Source: Terriglobia bacterium (GTDB lineage: Bacteria; Acidobacteriota; Terriglobia; Bryobacterales; Bryobacteraceae). Taken from it: a DNA stretch of 48,472 nucleotides. A program made the translations under genes and the position numbers. Positions 16,072 through 23,214 of this stretch are shown here, piece after piece; within the stretch, counting starts at the first letter, position 1, and every line of letters begins with the position of its first letter. A model generated the notes under the pieces. It saw nothing but the letters and a program-made list of their open reading frames with translations. It searched no databases and had not been told where the DNA came from. Location of the stretch: the NCBI GenBank assembly GCA_025363475.1, contig JANYDS010000045.1:1-48472 (forward strand), read 5' to 3'.

Positions 16072-17007
16072 TTAAGACAGGAGCATGAGCAGCAGTGCTT
16101 TTTGGGCGTGCAGACGGTTTTCCGCCTGGTCGAAAACGACGGAGCGCGCCGATTCGATGATGCTGTCGGTGACCTCTTCGCCACGCTTGGCGGGGAGGCA
16201 GTGCATAAAAATGGCACCGGGTGCGGTGTGGGTGAAGAGGTCGTCATCCACCTGATACTCGGAGAAGGCGGTGCGGCGTTCGGCTGCTTCGTTTTCGGCA
16301 CCCATGCTGGCCCAGACGTCGGTGTAGATGGCGTGGGCAGAGCGGGCGGCTTCGGCGGGGTCGGTTGTGATGGTGATGTTCGCGCCGGTAGCAGTGGCCA
16401 GTTCGCGGGCCTGGGTGATGATGGCGGCGCTGGCTTCGTAGTTGGGCGGGGTGGCAAGGGAGAAATCAACACCGAGGCGCGCGGCGCAGAGCATCAATGA
16501 GTTGGCGACATTGTTGCCATCGCCCACGAAGGCTAATTTCAGCCCGTGGAGCGCTCCGAAATGCTCGCGCAGGGTCTGCATGTCGGCGAGGGCCTGGCAG
16601 GGGTGGAACATATCGCTGAGGGCATTGATGACCGGGGCTTTGGACCACTGCGCCAGGCCGTCGATGGTTTTCTGGAGGAAGGTGCGGGCAACGATGCCGT
16701 CCACCCAGCGGTCGAGATTGCGCGCCATGTCTTTCAGTGGTTCGCGTTTGCCGATGAGGCCTTCGTAACCGACGAAGAAACCGCCGAGTTGCTGGATGGC
16801 GAGTTCGAAAGTCATGCGGGTGCGGAGGGACGGTTTTTCGAAGAGCAGAGCGATGGATTTGCCCGAGAGGGAGTGACGATAGAGGCCGGGAGAACGCTTT
16901 ACGTCGGCGGCGAGGTCGAGGACGGCGCGGAGTTCGGCAGGAGAGAGATCGAGGTCTTTGGTGACGTCGGGGTTGGTGAGTTTGAGGATTAGGGGCGCTG
17001 CGGTCAT
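16072..17007 (-). CDS. argF: Ornithine carbamoyltransferase
   Basis: Transfers the carbamoyl group from carbamoyl phosphate to ornithine, giving citrulline. The carbamoyl-phosphate loop is EKPSLRTRMTFE (about 58-68; many paralogues have STRTR, but SLRTR also occurs in ornithine enzymes), HPCQALAD follows at 135, and HCLPAKRG (near 270) carries the ornithine-binding Cys-Leu-Pro, which separates it from aspartate carbamoyltransferase. Length 311 is usual. It is the first gene of the arg operon. The ATG has no Shine-Dalgarno sequence; TACTGT lies 6 bases upstream and ARG boxes begin 13 bases upstream. Confidence 0.95.
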   Translation of the reverse strand: MTAAPLILKLTNPDVTKDLDLSPAELRAVLDLAADVKRSPGLYRHSLSGKSIALLFEKPSLRTRMTFELAIQQLGGFFVGYEGLIGKREPLKDMARNLDRWVDGIVARTFLQKTIDGLAQWSKAPVINALSDMFHPCQALADMQTLREHFGALHGLKLAFVGDGNNVANSLMLCAARLGVDFSLATPPNYEASAAIITQARELATATGANITITTDPAEAARSAHAIYTDVWASMGAENEAAERRTAFSEYQVDDDLFTHTAPGAIFMHCLPAKRGEEVTDSIIESARSVVFDQAENRLHAQKALLLMLLS

Positions 17008-17013
17008 AGGATT

Positions 17014-17076
17014 ACAGTAGGTGAATTTTTATTCACTCTGCTGAATATTTAAGCAGTTTAGGGGCTGGTGTGTCAA
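17014..17076 (-). promoter_or_regulatory. arg operon promoter with two tandem ARG boxes
   Basis: Two ArgR sites lie side by side: TGAATTTTTATTCA at 17022-17035, a perfect TGAAT/ATTCA dyad (18-bp box about 17020-17037), and TGAATATTTAAGCA at 17042-17055 (box about 17040-17057). Their centres are 20 bp apart, matching the usual 2-3 bp gap of tandem ARG boxes. Two promoters are possible on the minus strand: TACTGT at 17014-17019, 6 bases from the argF ATG (leaderless), or a perfect TTGACA at 17071-17076 with a -10 of the TTAAAT type 18 bp on. In both cases bound ArgR would cover the promoter. Confidence 0.85.
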
Positions 17077-17115
17077 TGGTCGCCGGTGTGGAGAGGCCGG
17101 GTCCGAAGAACGAGA

Positions 17116-17388
17116 TTAGACCCCGGGCAGACGCCCGGAAGCGAACTTATGAATGAGACTTGAAATCAGTGTCTGGCAGGGCAGGTCTTCTTCGAGCGCT
17201 TTTTTCTGCAGCGCTTCCAGACCTTTGCCTGAAATGCGAATGTTCACGCGCTTGTCCTTTCGAAACGTTGCCGCTGCATAGCCACTGTAGAGTTTGCGCG
17301 TTTCGTTCAGACCTTCAACTGAATGCCATTCCCCTTTTTCCACGGAATCGAGAATCTCTTTTTCGGCTGAATCAAGTTTCATGGTCAT
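17116..17388 (-). CDS. CopG-family antitoxin of a type II toxin-antitoxin module
   Basis: A 90-residue protein. Residues 1-40 are charged (LDSAEKEILDSVEKGEW), as in antitoxins that read E-x-G-E-W near the start, and residues 44-87 (DKRVNIRISGKGLEALQKKA, then LPCQTLISSLIHKF) form a ribbon-helix-helix DNA-binding domain: strand, helix, helix. Such antitoxins bind their toxin with one part and repress the operon with the other. A second in-frame ATG two codons later is also possible. The partner toxin gene directly upstream overlaps this start but keeps only its C-terminal half, so this antitoxin may now be an orphan. It lies downstream of the arg promoter region but points the same way and ends before it. 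Confidence 0.8.
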   Translation of the reverse strand: MTMKLDSAEKEILDSVEKGEWHSVEGLNETRKLYSGYAAATFRKDKRVNIRISGKGLEALQKKALEEDLPCQTLISSLIHKFASGRLPGV

Positions 17389-17521
17389 TAGCCTCCGTCT
17401 GTAGATATTTCCGTGTGGCTTTTCGGCTTGGAATGATGGTTTTCAGGGTGATCGTATCCTCCTGATCGAGACCAGGGACAAGGTAAGCATAGTCTGCGAT
17501 TTGAACGATGTTTGGATCCAT
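17372..17521 (-). pseudogene. Truncated toxin remnant upstream of the CopG antitoxin
   Basis: A short frame of 49 codons, from ATG at 17519-17521 to TGA at 17372-17374, overlaps the antitoxin start by 17 bases. It reads ADYAYLVPGLDQEDTITLKT and then IIPSRKATRKYL, which is the C-terminal half of a toxin family I know from next to this antitoxin type (toxin proteins of about 90 residues with Y-x-YLVP and LKTIIPSRKAT motifs). In frame, upstream of the ATG there are only 13 more codons before a TAG, and no N-terminal half (usually W-N-x-E-K-N) was found in any minus-strand frame. I infer a 5' deletion or rearrangement. The 164 bases from 17522 to 17685 hold nothing I recognise. Confidence 0.6.
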
Positions 17522-17685
17522 GACTTGGATGGGAACAAGATTGATCTCTGGCAGCCGCTATCCACAAAGCCTTAGGCCTGCCACTGACCGTGAACTCCAG
17601 GTGCTGGTTGAATATAGAATGGGCGACGGGCTGCGATGGCAAAGTATGGCGCTGCCTGTGACTTTGCCCCACTGGGCTGCCAGAC

Positions 17686-18654
17686 CTAGCGCGGAGTCAG
17701 TACGGTAACGTTGACGTCGATGGGGGTCGCGAGGACGCCATCGTCCCCATAGGCGCGCAGGCGGTATGTGCCCGGCTCCATGAAAGTGACTTTCGTAGTC
17801 GCATCGCCATTGAGGCGCTCAGCTTTGATCTCAGCCCCCGGAGGCGGAACCATCACCACCGCTACATGCATCGGGGCAAACATGACCGGCGCGGGGCCGC
17901 GATAAAGCACCCAGTTCACTCCCAGGCGAACTCCCGAATCGAGCTTTACGACGGCCTGCGACAAGGGGCTTTCCTTGACCGGCATCACTGATTCAGAAGC
18001 CGCTCCACCGGAGATGATGGCGCCGTCGGAATCACGAATCACATTCACCACGCCAGCCCGGCGCGGACGCGGTTTCGGGTGCCCGTCATCGGAAACCTGA
18101 ATCGTGAGGGTGAGCGTTTCGGGCAGCGTAATGGTGCGCTGTAAAGACCCGACCATCTCCACCGAGGGCGCTTCATTAGGCTCTTCAGGCCAGTTCATGA
18201 CGCCGGGTCCGCCGCGGTTTTCCTGGTAGACCAGGTTGCCCAGTTCCCAAATAGGGGCCAGCGTGCCATAGGCCTTTTCGGCGGGCAGACCGCGTGAGGC
18301 CAGTGTCCACACAAGATCTTTTTTACCCCAGTCTTTCGGTACCTTAATTTTGAAGACGAACTGCTGACGGCGGCGATAGAAATGCGTCGGCTGACCCTGG
18401 TCCGGATTGCCCGGCGAAATATTGTTGTTGGGGCCGGGCGGGATATCCAGCTGCTCTTCGTAGTTCCGGTTCATGTAACCGAAAACCATATTGAAGCTGC
18501 CATCCGGATTGTGTTCCCAGCCTTCGTACACAGGCACTACATTCTGCCCTGCTGCATTCTGAATCTGTGCGGTTGACAGCTGAGGGCAGACCAGCAACAG
18601 TCCCGCCACCGTGGCGCAACAGAGCACCCATTTGGAAACAAACGTCGTCATCAT
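17686..18654 (-). CDS. Exported partner protein of the haem/copper monooxygenase-like protein (copy 1)
   Basis: A 322-residue protein with a clear signal peptide (about residues 1-29, ending LSTAQ). The N-terminal domain contains VYEGWEHNPDGSFNMVFGYMNRN and the strongly conserved PDQGQPTHFYRRR (about 84-96), followed by VFKIKVPKDWGKKDLVWTL. The C-terminal part ends in strands like an Ig or cadherin-type domain (FMEPGTYRLRAYGDDGV). No haem site or clear catalytic motif is visible. A paralogue with the same motifs is at 23215-24219, also directly downstream of a haem/copper gene, so the two proteins probably act together in the periplasm. Function unknown. The start follows the stop of the upstream gene by 3 bases. 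Confidence 0.8.
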   Translation of the reverse strand: MMTTFVSKWVLCCATVAGLLLVCPQLSTAQIQNAAGQNVVPVYEGWEHNPDGSFNMVFGYMNRNYEEQLDIPPGPNNNISPGNPDQGQPTHFYRRRQQFVFKIKVPKDWGKKDLVWTLASRGLPAEKAYGTLAPIWELGNLVYQENRGGPGVMNWPEEPNEAPSVEMVGSLQRTITLPETLTLTIQVSDDGHPKPRPRRAGVVNVIRDSDGAIISGGAASESVMPVKESPLSQAVVKLDSGVRLGVNWVLYRGPAPVMFAPMHVAVVMVPPPGAEIKAERLNGDATTKVTFMEPGTYRLRAYGDDGVLATPIDVNVTVLTPR

Positions 18655-18657
18655 TTA

Positions 18658-19965
18658 TTAGCGCTGGCTGGACAGCACCGCTTTGGCGGCTTTCCGTGCC
18701 GAGACTTCTTTCTTAAATTCGTCGTCACTCATGTAGTAATAATTCAGCCACGAACGCGACATATCGTCACTCGTGCGGTTGCCGAAGCCCACCCAGTTGC
18801 GGGAATCGGGATTCCAGGGATTTTTTGCCGAGTTATCGTGCCATGAAATGGTGTGCATGATGGTGCCGGCGGGAAGCAGCGGGGCCACATCGTCGGCATA
18901 GTTGTAAACAATCTGCCAGCCGAAGTTATACCGATTCACGCAGCTGAGAGTCTCGGTGATCATGTTGGGATAGATCGCTTCAAGGCACTGGGCTTTGCCG
19001 CGATTGTGCATGTGCGGCATGTAACTGGTCAGGCGCGAAGGTTTCTCCAGCTTGAAATACGCATCCGAACGCACGTTATCCGCACCAGCGGGGATGTCGA
19101 GATCATCGTTCATCGGCGTCAGCATGGTGTTCATCACATGCTTCGGAACATAGCCTTTTGGATAGAACACGAATGCGACCTGACTGCGGTCTGTGATGGG
19201 CGTGCCCACCGCATGATAGTGCATGTTGAAGTTGATCTTCGCGCCCGCCTTGATCAGCTTGCCGGAGCCTTCAGCGTACACATCACCATTCTTACCCACT
19301 GCGTATTCATTCAGCGTGCCGCCGCCAGGAGTGCCATCGTCATAAACCAGGCTTGTGACCGCGTGATGAACAACTTTCAAGCCGCCGCCCGAAGAGGGTT
19401 TGGTTTCCACAGCCTTCAGATAGCGGTCCTCGGTAAGTCCGGCATCCACAGTGAAGTTACCCCACCAGTCAGAATTTTCGGGCTTCACGGTAAATGCGAC
19501 AGGCATGGAAACGATCATGTCCGGCTTGCCGATATGCCATTCATCGGCGCTCTCAAACGTGCGGGCGGGCGGCACATCGGCGGCGAGGCCTTCAGGCGCA
19601 CCGGCGTCAACCCACGCGGAAACCGTTGCGATTTCTTTATCTGTCAGTGATGGGTCGTCTTTAAAGCTGCGGATGCCGATGTTTTTATCGATGAACCAGG
19701 GTGGCATTTCGCGCCGGGAGACCTTCTGGCGGATCGATTTTGCCCAGGGTCGTGCGTCTTTATACGTGAGCAGGGACATGGGAGCGATGCTGTCTGCGCG
19801 ATGGCAGTTCTGACAAGCGCGCTGGAAAATGGGAGCAACGTCCTTGTTGAACGTTACCTGCGACACGTTCGCGGCCTTAGGTGCTGACTGCGCACTGGCT
19901 GTGGCCACAGATCCTGCAGCGAGGGCTGCCGCCAGCACACACCGGCCGATTCGTTTTGTCCGCAT
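18658..19965 (-). CDS. Exported haem c / dicopper monooxygenase-like fusion protein (copy 1)
   Basis: 435 residues with a signal peptide (1-26). Residues 38-125 form a cytochrome c-like domain with CQNCH at 51-55 and possible axial Met ligands (APMSL, EMPPW). Residues 140-430 match the copper type II, ascorbate-dependent monooxygenase fold (PHM/DBM): His200-His201, His249-x-His251, His318-x-His320 and Met402 fit the order HH, H, HxH, Met of the two copper sites, and Cys327/Cys342 could be a disulfide. In eukaryotic relatives ascorbate supplies electrons; here the fused haem may do so (inference). The usual substrate in bacterial relatives is unknown. An AGGAG sequence before the ATG supports the start. 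It is first in a two-gene unit. Confidence 0.82.
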   Translation of the reverse strand: MRTKRIGRCVLAAALAAGSVATASAQSAPKAANVSQVTFNKDVAPIFQRACQNCHRADSIAPMSLLTYKDARPWAKSIRQKVSRREMPPWFIDKNIGIRSFKDDPSLTDKEIATVSAWVDAGAPEGLAADVPPARTFESADEWHIGKPDMIVSMPVAFTVKPENSDWWGNFTVDAGLTEDRYLKAVETKPSSGGGLKVVHHAVTSLVYDDGTPGGGTLNEYAVGKNGDVYAEGSGKLIKAGAKINFNMHYHAVGTPITDRSQVAFVFYPKGYVPKHVMNTMLTPMNDDLDIPAGADNVRSDAYFKLEKPSRLTSYMPHMHNRGKAQCLEAIYPNMITETLSCVNRYNFGWQIVYNYADDVAPLLPAGTIMHTISWHDNSAKNPWNPDSRNWVGFGNRTSDDMSRSWLNYYYMSDDEFKKEVSARKAAKAVLSSQR

Positions 19966-19989
19966 TTCGAGGTTCTCCTGTTCGTGTCT

Positions 19990-19995
19990 ATCATA
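19990..19995 (-). promoter_or_regulatory. Possible -10 box of the copy 1 haem/copper operon
   Basis: TATGAT on the minus strand, 24 bases before the ATG at 19965, with AGGAG between, so this transcript would have a normal short leader. No convincing -35 hexamer was found. Confidence 0.35.
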
Positions 19996-20027
19996 TACGC
20001 ATTTTCAGGCCGGCAGCGGGCCTGTTA

Positions 20028-20056
20028 TTGACACTGCAACAGCACTGTACTAAAGT
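20028..20056 (+). promoter_or_regulatory. Promoter of the dihaem cytochrome operon
   Basis: A perfect TTGACA at 20028-20033 is followed after exactly 17 bp by TAAAGT at 20051-20056. The ATG is 10 bases further, giving a leader of only a few bases. This is one of the best sigma-70-type promoters in the window. Confidence 0.65.
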
Positions 20057-20066
20057 CAGGCACGGT

Positions 20067-20879
20067 ATGAAAGCCAGCTTCCGGTTCACAAGATTCCTTC
20101 TTCCGCTCGTGGGCGGTCCACTTTTGCTCGCGCAGGCGCCTGCCCCCGCAGGCGTGAATTATGAGTTTTTCCGCGATAAAGTGCAGCCGATTTTTACTGC
20201 GAAAAGACCCGGACATGCGCTCTGCATTGATTGCCATGACAACCAGGCTCCACGCGTACAGGAACTTGCGCCCGGTGCAAAAACCTGGACCGAAGAGCAG
20301 TCGCGCAAGAATTTCGATGCCTGGAAAACGTTGGTTGTCCCGGGCGAGCCGACTGCCAGCCGGATGCTGATGCACCCCCTGGCGAAAGAAGCCGGGGGCG
20401 ATCCGTTTCACGCAGGCGGAAAACATTTCAAATCCCAGAGCGATCCGGAGTGGCAGATTCTGGCGGCCTGGGTTAGGACAGGGTCTTCCACAACTGCGCC
20501 CGTGGCGGGTGCCGCAGCCCTTGACTACGGCTATTACCGTAAGAACGTGGAACCCATTTTTCTGAAAGAACGGGCAGCGACCGAAGGAACGGGTAATGCA
20601 TGCGCAAGCTGCCATTCGCGGATGGCGTCCCGGTTGCGCCTGCAGCCTTTGAAGGAAGGCACGACGGTGTGGAGTGAAGAACAGTCGCGGGCCAATTTCG
20701 CCGTGGTTTCGAAGCTGGTAACGCCTGGCGATGCGGCGACAAGCCGTTTGGTGCTGCATCCGCTGGCGACCAGGGAAGGCGGCGATCCGACACATACGGG
20801 CGGCAAATTCTGGCCGACGCGCGATCACGCTGATATTAAAACAATCACAGCCTGGATTCAGGGAGAAAAAGCGCAATGA
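20067..20879 (+). CDS. Exported dihaem c-type cytochrome with internal duplication
   Basis: 270 residues from the ATG chosen here; the frame is open further upstream but only this start gives a signal peptide (MKASFRFTRFLLPLVGGPLL, cleavage near 23) and follows the promoter. Two homologous halves each begin with Y-x-F/Y-R-x-x-V-x-P-I-F and contain one haem site: CIDCH at 53-57 and CASCH at 179-183. Each half also has W-[TS]-E-E-Q-S-R and HPLA...GGDP-HxGGK. The pattern resembles planctomycete-type cytochrome C domains. It probably passes electrons in the periplasm, perhaps to or from the neighbouring haem/copper proteins (inference from position). Its stop overlaps the next start in ATGA. Confidence 0.82.
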   Translation: MKASFRFTRFLLPLVGGPLLLAQAPAPAGVNYEFFRDKVQPIFTAKRPGHALCIDCHDNQAPRVQELAPGAKTWTEEQSRKNFDAWKTLVVPGEPTASRMLMHPLAKEAGGDPFHAGGKHFKSQSDPEWQILAAWVRTGSSTTAPVAGAAALDYGYYRKNVEPIFLKERAATEGTGNACASCHSRMASRLRLQPLKEGTTVWSEEQSRANFAVVSKLVTPGDAATSRLVLHPLATREGGDPTHTGGKFWPTRDHADIKTITAWIQGEKAQ

Positions 20880-21889
20880 TCAGTAAATACGTTTTGTTCG
20901 GGGCACTGGTTGCGGTGCTGCCTCTGTCTGCAGCCATGAAGGCCCGTGTGATTCAGACCAACGCGGCGGGCGACAACATCCACGTGATTGATCCGGCTAC
21001 GAATAAAGTGGTCGGCGTCATCGAGGGCATTGAAGTACCGCACGGCACGGTGATTTCGCCGGATGGCAGGCGCATTTATGTAACTGAAGAAGCCACTCGG
21101 ACCATGGACGCCATTGACGCGAAGACACTGAAGGTCATTAAGAAAGTTCTGCTGAGTGGACGGCCGAATAATCTCGCAGTGACGAAGGACGGGCGCAAGG
21201 TTTATGTGGGGATCGCCCAACAGCCGGGCGCGGTGGATGTGATTGACACGGCCACGATGATGAATATCAAGTCAGTCCCGGTGCAGGGAGCGATACATAA
21301 CGTTTATGTGACGCCTGACGGCAAGTATGCGGTGTCTGGGTCAGTTGCGACGGGTGTGATTACCGCGATTGATACTACAACTGATACGGTGGCGTGGTCG
21401 TGGAAAGAGACCAGCGGAATTCGTCCGATGATCTTCACGACTAATCCGGATGGTTCGACTAAAGAAATGATTTTCCAGTTGTCAAATTTCCATGGATTTG
21501 TGGTGGCGGATTTTGCCACTCAGAAGGAAACCCGGCGGGTTACACTGCCGGATGTTCCGGGGATGGACCGTGAAACCGACGGGATACAGGGCGCTCCCGC
21601 CCATGGCCTGATTATTACGAATGACGGCAAGACGCTGTGGAGTACGAGTAAGTACTATGATTACGCTGCTGCCTATTCCCTGCCCGACTATAAGTTAGTC
21701 AAGATTGTGCAGGTGGGTTCGCATCCGGAGTGGCTGACGATTCCCCCGGACGGGAAGAATATGTATGTCGGGTGCGCAGGTACGGATACGACGGATGTTA
21801 TCGACAACAAGACGATGAAGGTGATCGCGAAGATCCCGGTGGGGTTTGTACCGAAGCGCAATACCAGCGGGATGATTGAGACGAAGTAA
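20876..21889 (+). CDS. Exported YVTN-family beta-propeller protein
   Basis: 337 residues with a signal peptide (1-20). Repeats of the YVTN type are clear: ISPDGRRIYVTEEATRT, VTKDGRKVYVGIAQQ, VTPDGKYAVSGS and PPDGKNMYVGCAG, each followed by an I-D-x-x-T strand, enough for a six- or seven-bladed propeller. No catalytic residues are apparent; such proteins often bind partners or substrates at the cell surface or serve as dehydrogenase-like propellers in alcohol or amine oxidation clusters. It is coupled to the dihaem cytochrome by a 4-base overlap, so the two likely work together. Confidence 0.85.
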   Translation: MISKYVLFGALVAVLPLSAAMKARVIQTNAAGDNIHVIDPATNKVVGVIEGIEVPHGTVISPDGRRIYVTEEATRTMDAIDAKTLKVIKKVLLSGRPNNLAVTKDGRKVYVGIAQQPGAVDVIDTATMMNIKSVPVQGAIHNVYVTPDGKYAVSGSVATGVITAIDTTTDTVAWSWKETSGIRPMIFTTNPDGSTKEMIFQLSNFHGFVVADFATQKETRRVTLPDVPGMDRETDGIQGAPAHGLIITNDGKTLWSTSKYYDYAAAYSLPDYKLVKIVQVGSHPEWLTIPPDGKNMYVGCAGTDTTDVIDNKTMKVIAKIPVGFVPKRNTSGMIETK

Positions 21890-21905
21890 GTCGGTTGGTA
21901 CAGGT

Positions 21906-23099
21906 TTAGTCTGTCTTCCATTCCAGACCGGGCATGATTCGCCTCATAAACTCATCGAATAAAGGTACCGTGAATGCGGTGTCACCATGGCTTGGACTCC
22001 AGATCATTCCTTTAGTAATAAGGTTCTGTCGAACCGTCCCCAGAGAGTTGACACTCTTACCTGACGTCTGCGCAATATCGCCCGAGCGGTGAGGCCCCGG
22101 GCCAAGTTCCGCCATTGCTCGCAAATACTTCTTTTCGGCAGGAGTGAGACGATCAAAACGCACCCGAAAGAAACTCTCATCCAGCGCCGCAATTGCTTCA
22201 ACGGACGCTATTGCAAGATCGTTGCCCGTGATCGGATTCTGCGTGGCGACATCCCACGTATGTTTGCCCCATTCCTGTAGAAAGTATGGATATCCGTGTG
22301 TGGCCGCGATGATCCCGTCTACCGCTTCACGGGTAAATTGAACACCTTCATGATTCGCCGGTTTGACGATGGCGATTTCTGCTTCATCGGGTTCGAGTGC
22401 ACCGATCATTGGATAGTCAAACAGCCTTTCGGCATATGACTTCGCATTGCCGGCCAACCCTCTCAATTGAGGCAACCCGGCACCGACTACAGTCAGGGGC
22501 AACCGGCTTTGAGCACACCGGTGGAGCGCCGATATGAGGGCCGCAAATTGGTCACGGTCGAGATACTGAAGCTCGTCGATAAAAATAACGACCACTGTAC
22601 CCGCGTTACGCGCCGCGAGTCCAACTTCTTCAAGCAGAGCGGTCAAGTCAACTTCGAGATCACCATTGTCTGCTAACCCTGCCTCCGGCTCGAAATCCAC
22701 GCCCACTTCTATGTCTGAGTATTTGAACTTGAGGGCTTTGGCGAATCCGGCGAGTGCCTGCAGCCCTCGCTGGGCAAATTTTTTAGCCGCCTCAACACGA
22801 CTGAGGCGGAGCAAAACCAGACGCAACTGGGGCGCGAGCAGCGCTGGAAGAGAGCGGTTCTCCGGTGCCTCTATGCGCAGGGTGTAAGCCCCAAATTCCT
22901 CGGCATCGGTTCTCATGCGATCAAGTAGTACAGTTTTTCCGACGCCGCGCAACCCAACCATGAGGACGCTTTTTGCCCCTTTACCGAGCCGGATTCGTGC
23001 TATGGCGACCCGAACCTGCTCCCGCAGCTTGTCTCTTCCTGCCAGTTCGGGGGGCGGACTGCCTGCACCGGGCGAATAGGGATTGGTCACAGGGTCCAT
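21906..23099 (-). CDS. AAA-type ATPase with C-terminal winged-helix-like domain
   Basis: 397 residues. An N-terminal segment PYSPGAGSPPPELAGRD leads into the P-loop MVGLRGVGKTVLL (about 48-60). Walker B is VVIFIDELQYLD (about 168-179), followed by the sensor-1 region LTVVGAGLPQL. The C-terminal 90 residues (LTPAEKKYLRAMAELGPG, then a helix-turn-helix-like SGKSVNSLGTVRQNLITKGMI) look like a winged helix, as in ORC/Cdc6-like and other STAND-like ATPases. The role is unknown; DNA binding is possible. It has no partner gene on its strand. The promoter has a TATAAT box 6 bases from the ATG and a perfect 15-bp inverted repeat over the -35 region, suggesting tight control, possibly by the protein itself. 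Confidence 0.85.
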   Translation of the reverse strand: MDPVTNPYSPGAGSPPPELAGRDKLREQVRVAIARIRLGKGAKSVLMVGLRGVGKTVLLDRMRTDAEEFGAYTLRIEAPENRSLPALLAPQLRLVLLRLSRVEAAKKFAQRGLQALAGFAKALKFKYSDIEVGVDFEPEAGLADNGDLEVDLTALLEEVGLAARNAGTVVVIFIDELQYLDRDQFAALISALHRCAQSRLPLTVVGAGLPQLRGLAGNAKSYAERLFDYPMIGALEPDEAEIAIVKPANHEGVQFTREAVDGIIAATHGYPYFLQEWGKHTWDVATQNPITGNDLAIASVEAIAALDESFFRVRFDRLTPAEKKYLRAMAELGPGPHRSGDIAQTSGKSVNSLGTVRQNLITKGMIWSPSHGDTAFTVPLFDEFMRRIMPGLEWKTD

Positions 23100-23105
23100 G
23101 GGCTG

Positions 23106-23152
23106 ATTATAGCAACATTAGCGATATTATCTTTTTTAGATAATATCGCTAA
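23106..23152 (-). promoter_or_regulatory. ATPase promoter with perfect 15-bp inverted repeat
   Basis: TATAAT (23106-23111) ends 6 bases before the ATG, so the mRNA is probably leaderless. Arms TTAGCGATATTATCT (23118-23132) and AGATAATATCGCTAA (23138-23152) are exact reverse complements around TTTTT and cover the -35 position. It is too AT-rich and lacks a T-run in the right place for a terminator, so an operator is the better reading. Confidence 0.7.
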
Positions 23153-23160
23153 CCTCTGTA

Positions 23161-23191
23161 TAAAATAACCGATCCGGTCAGGGGACCGGAT
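23161..23191 (-). terminator. Possible terminator after the copy 2 partner gene
   Basis: On the minus strand ATCCGGTC-CCCT-GACCGGAT forms an 8-bp stem (23172-23191), followed by CGGTTATTTTA. The T-tract is short and broken, so termination would be weak. Confidence 0.45.
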
Positions 23192-23214
23192 GCGGCCCGG
23201 GCCGGTCCACCCGC

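Noticed and set aside
17388-17672. Minus-strand frame of 94 codons directly before the CopG antitoxin, which looks like the missing toxin by position.
   Set aside because: Its His/Ser/Pro-rich product matches nothing, whereas another frame in the same stretch encodes the recognised toxin C-terminal half.
23118-23152. The perfect inverted repeat as a transcription terminator for the copy 2 partner gene.
   Set aside because: The stem is AT-rich and no T-run follows it on the minus strand; its position over the ATPase -35 favours an operator. A better though weak terminator lies at 23161-23191.
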